Shown: positions 52,016 through 59,857, numbered from the stretch's first letter. The stretch is 64,000 bases of DNA from CAYYFX01 sp964471155 (GCA_964471155.1 CAYYFX010000005.1:19442-83441); one strand, 5' to 3'. Notes: generated by a model not told the origin, from the sequence alone. Numbers and translations are program-made.

Positions 52016-53325
52016 GCCGCGATCCTCTCGCCGGCCATGCCGTCGTCGGTCACCGCGGTGAGGCGCGCGCGCACGAGCGGGCGCTCCACCCGCCCCGGCC
52101 CCAGGTCCACGCGGATGAAGTTCCCGGTGAGCCCGCTCATCCAGTCCGTGCCGGCGCGGCGCATGCCCTCCACGAAGACGTCCGCTTCCCGCCCCAGGTG
52201 CCGGCGGCGGAACGCGAGGGACTTCTCCGCCGACAAGCGCTTGAGCGCGGCGGTGCGCCGCTTGCGCTCGTCCGGCGGCACGGGGTCGGCGAAGCCCGCG
52301 GCGGCCGACCCCGGGCGCTCCGAGTACGTGAACGCGTGCACGTACGAGAGCGGCATCTCCTCCAGCCGGTCGAACGTGTCGAGGAAGTCCCGGTCGGTCT
52401 CCCCGGGGAAGCCGCTGATCACGTCCGTGCCGATGCCGCAGTCCGGCGCGCGCTCCGCCACCTTCGCCACGAGCTCCCGGAAGCGCTCCACCGTGTAGCG
52501 CCGGTTCATGCGCGCGAGCACCGCGGCGCTGCCGCTCTGCAAGGGCAGGTGCAGGTGCCGCGCGAACCTCGGCTCGTCCGCCATGAAGTCCAGCAGCTCG
52601 TCCGTGACCGTGGACGGCTCGATCGAGCTGAGCCGGAACCGGTCGAGCCCCGGCACGGCCACGACGTCGCGGATGAGCGGGACGAGCAGGCGCCGCCCTT
52701 CCGCGAGGTCCAGCCCGTAGTCCCCCACGTGCACGCCGGTGAGCACGATCTCCGTGTACCCCGCGGCCACGAGCTCCGCGATCTGCGCGACCACGGCCTC
52801 CGGCCGCCGGCTGCGCGAGGGCCCGCGGGTCTGCGGGATCACGCAGAAGGTGCACGCCTCGTTGCAGCCCTCCTGGATCTTCACGAAGGCGCGGCTCTTG
52901 TCCATGAGCTCGGTGACCGGGATCTCCGGGAAGGCCGTGGCCGCCGCGATGGGCCCGACCGCCACGCGCGGCGCGCTCCCCTCGCCGGCCCGCCGCAGCT
53001 CGGAGACCACGTGCACCCGCTCCGCCGCCCCGAGCACGAGCCCGACCCCCGGCAGCGCCGCCAGCTCCGAAGGCGCCCGCTGCGCGTAGCACCCGGTGGC
53101 CACGATCCGCGCCGCCGGCCGCGCCGCCGCCAGCTTCCGGATGGCCTGCCGGGCGCGTGCGTCGGCCTTCGCGGTGACGGTGCACGTGTTGACCACGTAG
53201 ACGTCGGCCTCCTCGTCGAACGGCACGGTCCGGAACCCGCCCTCCCCCTCGAGAAGGGTCCGCAGGACCTCCGTGTCGTACTGGTTCAGCCGGCACCCGA
53301 AGGTGCAGAAGGCGACGCGCTTCAC
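52012..53325 (-). CDS. mtaB: tRNA t6A37 methylthiotransferase MtaB
   Basis: 437 residues from GTG 53325. The N-terminal cysteines are in AFCTFGCRLNQYDTE, VVNTCTVTAKAD and ATGCYAQR; the MTaB-type CRLNQ motif separates it from MiaB. Radical-SAM motif GCNEACTFC, followed by VIPQTRGPSRSR. A SGFPGETDRDFLDT motif and a short TRAM-like C-terminus (FIRVDLGPGRVERPLVRARL) follow. MtaB converts t6A37 to ms2t6A37 in tRNAs that read ANN codons. It is the first gene of the operon that continues to miaA. The start is separated by about 300 bp from the PorV-like gene, with a large inverted repeat between. Confidence 0.93.
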   Translation of the reverse strand: MKRVAFCTFGCRLNQYDTEVLRTLLEGEGGFRTVPFDEEADVYVVNTCTVTAKADARARQAIRKLAAARPAARIVATGCYAQRAPSELAALPGVGLVLGAAERVHVVSELRRAGEGSAPRVAVGPIAAATAFPEIPVTELMDKSRAFVKIQEGCNEACTFCVIPQTRGPSRSRRPEAVVAQIAELVAAGYTEIVLTGVHVGDYGLDLAEGRRLLVPLIRDVVAVPGLDRFRLSSIEPSTVTDELLDFMADEPRFARHLHLPLQSGSAAVLARMNRRYTVERFRELVAKVAERAPDCGIGTDVISGFPGETDRDFLDTFDRLEEMPLSYVHAFTYSERPGSAAAGFADPVPPDERKRRTAALKRLSAEKSLAFRRRHLGREADVFVEGMRRAGTDWMSGLTGNFIRVDLGPGRVERPLVRARLTAVTDDGMAGERIAA

Positions 53326-53433
53326 GCGGACTCCGGAGGAGCGGAAGAAGGCAACCCGGCCAGTCTAGGATCCGCCGAAACGGCCGGTCAACCGACGGGA
53401 CGCTCCCGGCCCGCGCACCGCCCGAACCCCTCT

Positions 53434-53636
53434 GCGTTCGAGCGAACGGACGCCCCGAACGCGTGCGGCCGGGCCGGGCCTCTCTGCAGCGGCGTCGCGG
53501 AGGCGCCGGGAGGCACGGATGCCGGAGGCGCCGGAGCGCCGAGCCTTCCCGGCGACAGGACGTCGCCGGGAAGGCGTCCGCGGCAGAGAGGCCCGGCCCG
53601 GTCGCACGCGTTCGGGGCGTCCGTTCGCTAGAACGC
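53434..53636. repeat. 203-bp element with 54-bp near-perfect inverted arms
   Basis: The left arm (53434-53487) and right arm (53583-53636) are reverse complements with 52 of 54 positions matching; the mismatches are at 53440 and 53467. The 95-bp spacer contains its own perfect hairpin (14-bp stem, 53543-53556 with 53562-53575, loop AGGAC) and two copies of GGAGGCGCCGG. The right arm covers the last two codons and stop of the PorV-like gene (TAG at 53628-53630), so the hairpin begins inside the gene. No direct repeats flank it. It may be a MITE-like mobile relic, a recombination product or an extreme terminator between two minus-strand genes. Confidence 0.85.
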
Positions 53637-54731
53637 CACCCCGCCGGAAATCCGATGCACGTCCTCCAGCTCCGCGTGGCTGCGGTACGCGTAGTCGAAC
53701 GCGAACCCCACGCCCAGCCGGCGGATCCGGAGGCCCGCGCCCGCGGTGTACGGATCGTCCTCCCGGCCGAGGCCCTCGCTGCCCACCCGGAAGGCGAGGG
53801 CGTTGCGGTACCAGTACTCCACGCCGACCTTCACGTCGCCGGGCAGGCTCCCCGCGTTGAACGAGTAGGCCTCCGCGGCCTCGTCCTCGAAGCGCACCGC
53901 GAGGTCCAGCGCGCCGGTCAGCGATCCGGAGATGGCCGCCAACTCCTTCGTGTACGCCGTGCCGAGCTTCACGGTCGGCGTGATGTACTCGCGCGGCTCG
54001 GTGGGCGTGTTCCGCCAGTCCAGGAACGTGGTGGTGGCGTCCTGCACGTTGACGCCGAACGCCCAGTGCGGCCGGAACTGCCACAGGGCGCCGAGGTCCA
54101 CGCCCAGGCCCCACGCGTTGTACTCGCCCACGGACTTCCGCACGAACTTCACGCTGCCGCCGAGCGAGAGGTCGTCCCGGAAGGCGCGGCTGCGGCCGTA
54201 CGACAGGAACATCCCCAGCTCCCGGTCGGTGACCTCCCGCGCGTAGCGGCTCAAAGCGTCGAAGTCGATGCGCTCGTCGGGGTCCAGCACGCCGTTGCCC
54301 CACGTGGGATCGTTCGGATCGCCGGGGCCGTCCACCTTCACCTCGATCTCCTGCAACTCGCTCCGGTCCGTGGTCGTGAACAGGATGTCCGGCACGGACG
54401 TGACGAGCAGCGACAGGCCGACGGCGCTCCGCGTCCCGTCCTCGCCCTCCTTCGCGGAGAGCACGAGCGACCCGGCGTCGTAGTTCACCAGGTCGCCGAA
54501 GCGCTCCGAGTGCATGTAGACGACACCGCGCCCGGCGTTGCGCGGCAGCGCCGCGGGGTTCCAGTACGACGCCGACGCATCGTCCACGAGCGCCGTGAAC
54601 GCGCCGCCCATGCCGAGCGCCCGCGCCCCCACGCCCGTGCTGAGGAAATCGCCCGCGTAGGGCGATGCCGAGGCCGGCCGGGCGAGGCCGAGGCCGAGGC
54701 CGAAGACGGCCGCGAGGACGAGTGGACGCAT
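53628..54731 (-). CDS. PorV/PorQ-like outer-membrane protein
   Basis: 367 residues from ATG 54731. A signal peptide (VLAAVFGLGLGLARPASA) precedes the family opening GDFLSTGVGARALGMGGAFT, then ALVDDASASYWNPAAL, which is the hallmark of PorV/UPF0164-type barrels. The strands continue (RSAVGLSLLVTSV, LGGSVKFVRKSVGEYNAWGL, FGVNVQDATTTFLDW, VEYWYRNALAFRVGSEG, GVGFAFDYAYRSHAELEDV) to a terminal Phe. An insert at about 130-165 has GPGDPNDPTWGNGVLDPDER, an Asp-rich calcium-type loop. In type IX systems PorV helps to deliver secreted proteins. The FlgD-ended secreted proteins of this window could be its clients, but no PorU or gingipain-like partners are seen. Confidence 0.8.
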   Translation of the reverse strand: MRPLVLAAVFGLGLGLARPASASPYAGDFLSTGVGARALGMGGAFTALVDDASASYWNPAALPRNAGRGVVYMHSERFGDLVNYDAGSLVLSAKEGEDGTRSAVGLSLLVTSVPDILFTTTDRSELQEIEVKVDGPGDPNDPTWGNGVLDPDERIDFDALSRYAREVTDRELGMFLSYGRSRAFRDDLSLGGSVKFVRKSVGEYNAWGLGVDLGALWQFRPHWAFGVNVQDATTTFLDWRNTPTEPREYITPTVKLGTAYTKELAAISGSLTGALDLAVRFEDEAAEAYSFNAGSLPGDVKVGVEYWYRNALAFRVGSEGLGREDDPYTAGAGLRIRRLGVGFAFDYAYRSHAELEDVHRISGGVAF

Positions 54732-54792
54732 CCGGGAGATCTCCCAGGGGTCGATCGGGACCTGAGGAGGGGCTAACTGAACGTGTGCGAAG

Positions 54793-54821
54793 AGTTTAGA
54801 AGGACCGTCGCGGAGTGTCAA
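54793..54821 (-). promoter_or_regulatory. Strong sigma-70 promoter for the PorV-like gene
   Basis: On the minus strand TTGACA (54816-54821) and TAAACT (54793-54798) are 17 bp apart. The -35 box is a perfect consensus. The -10 box lies about 60 bp before the PorV-like ATG, and the -35 box overlaps the end of the upstream PfkB gene. Confidence 0.75.
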
Positions 54822-55759
54822 GGGAACCCCGCCGCCGCCAGGTCGGCCGCCCGGGGCAGCCCGTCGCGGGCGCCCATCGACCGGCACTTGGCGGCCGCCA
54901 CGAAGGCCCCGATCCGCAGGCTCTCCTCCCAGGTCCGGCCCCGGGCCAGCGCCCAGCCGGCCGCGCCGTGGAAGGCGTCCCCGGCCCCGGTGGTGTCCAC
55001 GGCGTCCACCGCCACCGCGTCCACGGCGAACAGGGTCGCGTCCCCGGCCGCGCCCGCCACGACGCCGCGCGGTCCGCGGGTCACCGCCGCCATCCGGACC
55101 CCGCGGCGGAGCATCGCGCGGACGGCCGCCTCGGGCTCGCCTCCCTCGGCCCACTCGCGCGCGAACGGCTCGGAGGCGATCACCACGTGGGCGTCCGGGA
55201 GGACCGACAGGACCTCGTCGCGGACGCTGCCCGCGTCCAGCAGGACCGGGATGCCCCGCGCGCGGGCCTCGGCCACCAGGGCGCGCTGCGCCGGTCCGCC
55301 CCACCCGTCCACGAGCAGCAGCTCGGCTCCGTCGCGCAGCGCGTCCGGGGCCGCGGCGGCCGGCATCGGCCGCTCGTGCGGCGCGCTCACGATCGTGCGG
55401 GCACCGTCCGCCTCGTCCACCAGGATGAAGCACACGAAGGACGGCGCCCCGGCCACGACCTCCACGCGGCTCACGTCCACGCCCTCGTCCGCCAGCTCGC
55501 GCCGCTGCTCCGCGCCGAGCCCGTCGTCCCCGACCGCGCCCGCGAACGACGCGATGCCGCCGAGCCGCGCGATCGCGACCGCCGCATTCGCGGCCGGGCC
55601 TCCCCCTTGACGCGCGAACTCCTTCACGCGGACCTTCCGGTCCCGGGGAACGGGGAACGCCACGCGCGTCACGAAGTCCGACGCGATCAGCCCGTGGCAC
55701 ACGATGCGCGGCGCGTCGCGCACGGACGAGGGGGGCAGTCTTGCGAGGCGGGCATCCAC
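54818..55759 (-). CDS. PfkB/ribokinase family sugar kinase
   Basis: 313 residues from GTG 55759. The N-terminal signature is RQGGGPAANAAVAIARLGG, then GAVGDDGLGAEQRRELADEG; the C-terminal PfkB motif is VDTTGAGDAFHGAAGWAL with the catalytic Asp. The layout matches ribokinase and related ATP:sugar kinases that act on ribose, fructose, adenosine or nucleosides. The lid strands are near residues 30-45 (AFPVPRDRKVRVKEFARQ). The sugar cannot be deduced. It is divergent from the AlkP-like gene, with about 80 bp between the starts. Confidence 0.88.
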   Translation of the reverse strand: MDARLARLPPSSVRDAPRIVCHGLIASDFVTRVAFPVPRDRKVRVKEFARQGGGPAANAAVAIARLGGIASFAGAVGDDGLGAEQRRELADEGVDVSRVEVVAGAPSFVCFILVDEADGARTIVSAPHERPMPAAAAPDALRDGAELLLVDGWGGPAQRALVAEARARGIPVLLDAGSVRDEVLSVLPDAHVVIASEPFAREWAEGGEPEAAVRAMLRRGVRMAAVTRGPRGVVAGAAGDATLFAVDAVAVDAVDTTGAGDAFHGAAGWALARGRTWEESLRIGAFVAAAKCRSMGARDGLPRAADLAAAGFP

Positions 55760-55836
55760 GCGGAACCTCCGGGCACGACGGCGGGGTCGACGGGGCCTGG
55801 CACGGCGCGGCCTTCGCGTCCGCCGGGGCGCTGGAG

Positions 55837-56635
55837 ATGCTGCGGCTGAACGCCGGGACGATCAACCCCGTCTCGGCAGCCGTCCTCGTCGCGGTGTGGC
55901 TCGCCGCGGGCGCGGGGGCGGGCGCCGTCCTCGGCGCGCTCGGCGCGCGCGGCTGGCGCATCCTCCGCCTGCACCCCGGCGACGGCGCGGCCTTCCTGGC
56001 CACGGCCGCGGTGGGGCACCTCCTGCTCCCGCTCGGGTTCGGCGCCGTGCTCGCGCTGGCGGAGTGGGCCCTGCGGATCCTGCGCCGCGCGTTCCTCCCG
56101 CGGCACGCGCGAGTGGACGCGCTCGTGCTGCTGGCGCTCGCGGCCGGCGCCGTCGAGACGACCGCGCCCGACCCCGGCACGCTGCCGCCCCGGATCCCCG
56201 CGACACTCGCGCCGGGAACGCCGTCCCCCGGCGCGGTCCCGGTGACCGTGACGGTGCATCCCCCCGGACCGTTCCCCGAGGTGGCGGCGCTGCACGCGCG
56301 GCTCGCGCCGCTGGCGTCCGATGCGCCCGGTCTCGAGGCCGCCGTGTGGACGGGACGCCTGCCGATGCGCACGGGCGCGGGCCCGTCGCATCCGCGCGCC
56401 GTCCCCGGCGGCGGCGGCGTCGCGCGCATCCCGGACCGGCCGGGCACGCGCGCGCTGGTGCGGCTGTTCCCGCGCGTGAAGGATCCGCGGCAGGGCGCGT
56501 TCGCGGCGTACGGCACTTTGCAGGACGTGGCGCGCGCGGCCAACGTCCCCGTCCTGGACGGCTGGCCCGCGCCGGGTGACCCGCCGCTCTGGCTGCGCGC
56601 GCCGTCCCCAACACCTTCCACCCCTGAAGCCAAGG
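55837..56635 (+). CDS. Membrane protein, N-terminal part of a probable AlkP-superfamily gene cut by an assembly gap
   Basis: Open from about 55741; the first ATG in the frame is at 55837 and no good ribosome site is seen, so the start is uncertain. It has two or three N-terminal membrane helices (VSAAVLVAVWLAAGAGAGAV, GFGAVLALAEWALRIL, VDALVLLALAAGAVE), then a soluble part (GAVPVTVTVHPPGPFPEV, FPRVKDPRQGAFAAYGTLQD, ARAANVPVLDGWPAPGD) that runs into ten N at 56636. The part just before the gap (SPTPSTPEAK) is less GC-rich than the rest and may be poorly assembled. Joined with the piece at 56646-56996, it would be a membrane-anchored phosphodiesterase-like protein. Confidence 0.45.
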
Positions 56636-56645
56636 NNNNNNNNNN
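56636..56645. other. Assembly gap (10 N)
   Basis: Ten N in a row mark a scaffold join of unknown true length. It falls within a coding region, and the two halves are not in a fixed frame relation. Confidence 0.99.
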
Positions 56646-56996
56646 CTCGACGCGCCGCCGACCGCCGCGCAGGCGCGCGCGCTCGCGCACGCCGGCGCCG
56701 GCGTCGACGTGGAGATCGCGCCGGACGGCGGCGGCGGGATCGCGCTCGCGGGCCGCGGCATCCGCGCGCTGCCGGCGGCGCCCGCGGAGACGACGCTGCT
56801 CGACGCCGCGCCCACCGCGCTGCACCTGCTCGGGCTGGCCGTGCCGCGCGAGGCGGACGGACGCGTGCTGGCGGAGTTCCTGGAATCGCCCGGGCCGGGA
56901 TCGCGCGCCGTGCGCTACCGGCCGCTGGCCCCGGCCGGGCGCTCCGCCGCGGGCGCGCCGGCGACCGCCGCGAGGTCCGCCACCACACCGAGGTAG
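56646..56996 (+). CDS. C-terminal fragment of an AlkP-superfamily (phosphodiesterase/sulfatase-like) protein
   Basis: The first frame after the gap reads LDAPPTAAQARALAHAGAGV, then VEIAPDGGGGIALAGRGIRA, ETTLLDAAPTALHLLGLAVP and READGRVLAEFLE, ending in a basic tail at 56996. The segment LLDAAPTALHLLGLAVPREADGRVL is the typical C-terminal signature of type I phosphodiesterases and arylsulfatase-like enzymes (D-I-x-P-T-x-L-x-L-x-G-x-x-x-P-x-x-M-D-G). The catalytic Thr/Ser and metal sites are missing with the gap. It overlaps the end of the minus-strand GT4 gene by 82 bp, so its real end may be earlier than the open frame. Confidence 0.55.
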   Translation, partial: LDAPPTAAQARALAHAGAGVDVEIAPDGGGGIALAGRGIRALPAAPAETTLLDAAPTALHLLGLAVPREADGRVLAEFLESPGPGSRAVRYRPLAPAGRSAAGAPATAARSATTPR

Positions 56997-58129
56997 CGGG
57001 CCTTCTCGCGCTCCCACTGCCGCGCGGCGGCCACGCGCGCTCCGCGGACCGCGACCTGCCGGCGCAGCTCCGGGTCGCGCAGCGCGCGCTCGAGCACGCG
57101 CGCGAGGTCCGCCTCGTCCTCCGGCTCGAAGAACAGCAGATCGTCCTCGGCGAACAGGTCGCTCACCGCCGGCGACCGCGAGCACACGACCGCGCGCCCG
57201 ACGGCCAGCACCTCGAACACGCGCGTCGGCAGCGCGAGCTCGGAGAACGGGCCGCCGCGGTTCGGGACGACACCGAGGTCGCAGGCGGCCACCACCTCCG
57301 GCACCTCGTCGAGCGGCACCGGGCCGCGCACGTCGATCCACCGCGGGCGATCCCCCTCGGCGGCCATCGCCCGGATCCCGGGGAGCGTGTCGCCGTCGCC
57401 GAGGATGACGAAGCGGAAGTCCACGCCCGCCGCGCGCACGCGCTCCGCCGCGCGGATGGCGCAGTCCACGCCGCTGCGCTCGGTGACGGTGCCGTGGAAG
57501 AGGAGCACCGGCGGTCCCGCGGGATCCGGGCGCGGGCGCGGCCGGAAGAGCCGCGGGTCCGGCGAGTTCAGCACCGTGGTGAGGCGTTCGGGATCGCGGC
57601 CGCGCTCGATCAGGCGGCGGCGGAACGCCTCCGTGGCCACGAGCGCGTGGTCCGCGTAGCGCAGGCTCCAGCCTTCGATGCGGGTCAACAGCCGGATGAG
57701 CGGCGCCCCGCGCCGCAGCCCGAACTTCGCCATGTACAGCTCCGGGATGGGATCGTGCAGGTCCAGGAGCACGGGCACGCCCGTGGCCCACGGCACGAAC
57801 CCGCAGAACACGAGGAAGTCCGGCATGTTGTGGGCCTGGACGAGACGGTAGCGGCGCAGCCCGTGCAGGACGACGGCCGTGAGCAGCCCGAGCGCCAGCA
57901 GCGCCACGTACTCGAACGCGTAGCGCAGGACGCCGCCGCGGCGCCGGCGCAGCGGGAGGCGCAGGTAGCGGACGCCGTGGATCGTCTCCGACGCCGACTC
58001 GCCGCGGTTGCGCAGGCAGAGGACGTCCACGTCCCATCCGGCCTCCGCGAGCGCCTCGGCCTCCCGGCGCACCCGCGGGTCCGCCGGGCAGTAGCTGTGC
58101 ACCACCATGAGCGCGCGGGGACGGGTCAC
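56915..58129 (-). CDS. GT4-family glycosyltransferase
   Basis: 404 residues from GTG 58129, overlapping the TPR gene stop (GTGA). The N-terminal lobe begins RALMVVHSYCPADPRVRREA and has LVQAHNMPDFLVFCGF and VLLDLHDPIPELY; the C-terminal lobe has VLLFHGTVTERSGVDCAIRA, VDFRFVILGDGDTLPGIRAM and ACDLGVVPNRGG, with the FEVLAVGRAVVCSRSPAVSD motif, in which a Glu near the donor phosphate is typical of GT-B retaining enzymes. It probably adds a sugar in surface polysaccharide or glycolipid synthesis. A hydrophobic segment near 65-95 may bind the membrane. Confidence 0.9.
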   Translation of the reverse strand: MTRPRALMVVHSYCPADPRVRREAEALAEAGWDVDVLCLRNRGESASETIHGVRYLRLPLRRRRGGVLRYAFEYVALLALGLLTAVVLHGLRRYRLVQAHNMPDFLVFCGFVPWATGVPVLLDLHDPIPELYMAKFGLRRGAPLIRLLTRIEGWSLRYADHALVATEAFRRRLIERGRDPERLTTVLNSPDPRLFRPRPRPDPAGPPVLLFHGTVTERSGVDCAIRAAERVRAAGVDFRFVILGDGDTLPGIRAMAAEGDRPRWIDVRGPVPLDEVPEVVAACDLGVVPNRGGPFSELALPTRVFEVLAVGRAVVCSRSPAVSDLFAEDDLLFFEPEDEADLARVLERALRDPELRRQVAVRGARVAAARQWEREKARYLGVVADLAAVAGAPAAERPAGASGR

Positions 58130-58749
58130 GGCCGCACCGCCGCCGCCGCGGCCGCGAAGCGGCGGTCGCGGGCCACGCGGAGGAAGCGCGGGTCGCTGCG
58201 GACCCGGTCGAAGCGCCGCTCGGTCCGCCAGCGCTCCGGGGAGGAGCAGCCGGCGGCCAGGGCGGCCTCGAAGCGGTCCGCCGCGAGCGCGGCGTCGCCC
58301 CGGCCGGCGGCCGTCGCGGCGGCGAGGAAGCGCGCATCGGCGTGGCCCGGGTGCGCTTCGAGCAGTTCCTGAAGAGCCGTCTCCGCGTCATCGTCGAAGC
58401 CGGCTGCCAGCAACGCCTTGGCCCACTCGTATCGCGCGGTGGCGGAACCCGGATCGAGCGTGACGGCGTGCGCGATGCGATCCGCCCCGTCCGCCGGGCG
58501 CCCGGCCGCGACCAGGGCTCGCCCCGCGCGGATCCACGCCGCCGGCCGGTCCGGATGGGTCGCGGCCTCCCGGTCCAGCGCCTCGACCGCGGCCGCGGCG
58601 CGGCCCGCCGCGATCTCGTCCAGCGCGTGGTTCACCCGCCACCCCCGGGACGGCGAAGCGCCGAGCAACCCGAGCGTCACGAGCCCGGCGACCCAGAGGA
58701 CGCCGGTGCCCCCGAGCACGATCCAGGGGATCGGGACGGACCTGCCCAC
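58126..58749 (-). CDS. Membrane-anchored TPR protein
   Basis: 207 residues from GTG 58749, with GAGGAGG upstream. One N-terminal helix (IPWIVLGGTGVLWVAGLVTL) is followed by TPR-like helices (NHALDEIAAGRAAAAVEALD, RPAAWIRAGRALVAAGRPAD, SATARYEWAKALLAAGFDDD, DARFLAAATAAGRGDAALAA). The final 50 residues end with SDPRFLRVARDRRFAAAAAA. Coupled to the GT4 gene, it may help to organise the transferase. It is divergent from the cyclophilin gene. Confidence 0.7.
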   Translation of the reverse strand: MGRSVPIPWIVLGGTGVLWVAGLVTLGLLGASPSRGWRVNHALDEIAAGRAAAAVEALDREAATHPDRPAAWIRAGRALVAAGRPADGADRIAHAVTLDPGSATARYEWAKALLAAGFDDDAETALQELLEAHPGHADARFLAAATAAGRGDAALAADRFEAALAAGCSSPERWRTERRFDRVRSDPRFLRVARDRRFAAAAAAVRP

Positions 58750-58849
58750 GGTGTCCTCCTCGGCTCGACCGCGAAACCCCTCGATGATACGCTGCCGGAC
58801 GCTCCCGCGCGCGCGGGATGCGTTCCCCCCGACGGACCCCGGAGGCAGC

Positions 58850-59527
58850 GTGCGCCAGCGACGGGTCACGGCCGCGGCCCGCGTCCTCGCGTTCCTGGCG
58901 GCGGGCCCGGCGCCCGCGGCGGGGCCGGCCGCGTCGGAGGTCCCGGCGGCCGACGTGACGGTCGCCGTGCACGACTTCGGCGAGTTCCGGATCCGCCTGG
59001 ATCCCGAGGCCGCCCCGAACGCGGTGGCCGCGTTCCTCTCCCTCGCGGCCCGTGGGGCGTACGACAGCCTGGCGGTGCACCGCGTGGTGCCCGGCCTGCT
59101 CATCCAGTCGGGCAACCCGGCCACGCGGGAAGGCGTGCCCGAGGGTTCGCCGGACGCGCCGGCATGGCGACTCCCGGCGCCGGATCCGCCGGACTCGGCC
59201 GCTGCGGCGGCGTCCCCGGCCGCGGCCCCGCCCGCGCGCACGCACCGCCGCGGCACGGTGGCGCTCGCGTGGCGCGGCACGGACCCGGGCTCCGCGGGGA
59301 CGGAGTGGTACGTGGCCCTCTCCGACGTCCCGGCGGCGGACCGGTACGGCACGCCGATCGGCGAGGTCGTCGAGGGCATGGAGGTGGTGGAGCGCATCGC
59401 GCAGGTGCCGACGTTCCGCGATCGCCGCCCCACGAAGCGCGTGCTGGTCACCGCGGTGACGGTCGCGCCACCTGCCGCGCCGACCGCATCCGAGGACTCC
59501 GCGGCGGCTGCGGCGGCCTCCCCCTGA
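58850..59527 (+). CDS. Secreted cyclophilin-type peptidyl-prolyl isomerase
   Basis: 225 residues from GTG 58850, with GGAGG four bases upstream. The N-terminus (RRVTAAARVLAFLAAGPAPA) is a signal peptide. The cyclophilin core has FRIRLDPEAAPNAVAAFLSL, YDSLAVHRVVPGLLIQSGNP (the H-R-V-(V/I)-P-G-x-x-I-Q-x-G motif with the catalytic Arg), a Pro/Ala-rich insert, and GTEWYVALSDVPAADRYGTP with VVEGMEVVERIA. The Phe of the usual PGF motif is Leu, and the central insert of about 30 residues is unusual. It should assist folding of periplasmic or outer-membrane proteins. The C-terminus is Ala-rich. Confidence 0.88.
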   Translation: MRQRRVTAAARVLAFLAAGPAPAAGPAASEVPAADVTVAVHDFGEFRIRLDPEAAPNAVAAFLSLAARGAYDSLAVHRVVPGLLIQSGNPATREGVPEGSPDAPAWRLPAPDPPDSAAAAASPAAAPPARTHRRGTVALAWRGTDPGSAGTEWYVALSDVPAADRYGTPIGEVVEGMEVVERIAQVPTFRDRRPTKRVLVTAVTVAPPAAPTASEDSAAAAAASP

Positions 59528-59547
59528 GCCGCGCGGCCGGGCCCGAC

Positions 59548-59576
59548 TTGACGCGTCCGGCGCCGCCTCCTATTGT
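59548..59576 (+). promoter_or_regulatory. Sigma-70 promoter of tRNA-Gln
   Basis: TTGACG (59548-59553) and TATTGT (59571-59576) with a 17-bp spacer, ending 12 bp before the tRNA 5' end. Transcription should start within the last few bases before the tRNA. Confidence 0.7.
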
Positions 59577-59588
59577 CCGGGACGCTGT

Positions 59589-59664
59589 TGGGGAGTCGTC
59601 CAATTGGCAGGACGCCTGACTCTGGATCAGGAAGTTGGAGGTTCGAGTCCTCCCTCCCCAGCCA
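59589..59664 (+). tRNA. tRNA-Gln(CTG)
   Basis: 76 nt with encoded CCA. The acceptor stem is TGGGGAG with CTCCCCA, discriminator G. The anticodon arm CCTGA-CTCTGGA-TCAGG gives anticodon CTG for the codon CAG. The T arm reads GGAGGTTCGAGTCCTCC. A small hairpin (59665-59680) follows. Confidence 0.95.
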
Positions 59665-59682
59665 CCGTTCCCGCGAACGGGC

Positions 59683-59711
59683 TTGACCCGTCGTGTCCGC
59701 TGTCGTAAGGA
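59683..59711 (+). promoter_or_regulatory. Candidate promoter of tRNA-Glu
   Basis: TTGACC (59683-59688) and TAAGGA (59706-59711), spacer 17 bp, about 33 bp before the tRNA. The -10 box is weaker than that of tRNA-Gln. The two tRNAs therefore seem to have separate promoters. Confidence 0.5.
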
Positions 59712-59743
59712 GTTCGCTCCCGCGCCGCGGAACGCATCGAAGC

Positions 59744-59818
59744 GGGGCCATCGTCTAGTGGTTAGGACGGGAGATTCTCAGTCTTCAAACCGGGGTTCGA
59801 TTCCCCGTGGCCCTGCCA
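59744..59818 (+). tRNA. tRNA-Glu(CTC)
   Basis: 75 nt with encoded CCA. The acceptor stem is GGGGCCA with TGGCCCT, in which the first pair is a G-U wobble (1-72), unusual for a tRNA-Glu; discriminator G. The anticodon arm GGAGA-TTCTCAG-TCTTC gives anticodon CTC for the codon GAG, with a G-U in the stem. The D arm (CGTCTAGTGGTTAGGAC) is typical of tRNA-Glu. Confidence 0.93.
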
Positions 59819-59823
59819 AGCTC

Positions 59824-59857
59824 GGGCCCCTCGGCGCAGCCGGGGGGCCCTACTTTT
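59824..59857 (+). terminator. Intrinsic terminator of tRNA-Glu
   Basis: A 12-bp stem (GGGCCCCTCGGC at 59824-59835 with 59839-59850; one G-U), a three-base loop GCA, and TACTTTT after it. It is the best intrinsic terminator in the window and overlaps the stop codon of the convergent membrane glycosyltransferase gene. Confidence 0.8.

Noticed and set aside
53434..53636. Insertion sequence with transposase
   Set aside because: The spacer is only 95 bp and has no coding capacity; no transposase gene is in the window.
58126..59751. 541-residue minus-strand frame covering the TPR gene and the cyclophilin gene
   Set aside because: The upper part is antisense to the cyclophilin and tRNA-Gln; the TPR protein starts at GTG 58749 behind GAGGAGG.
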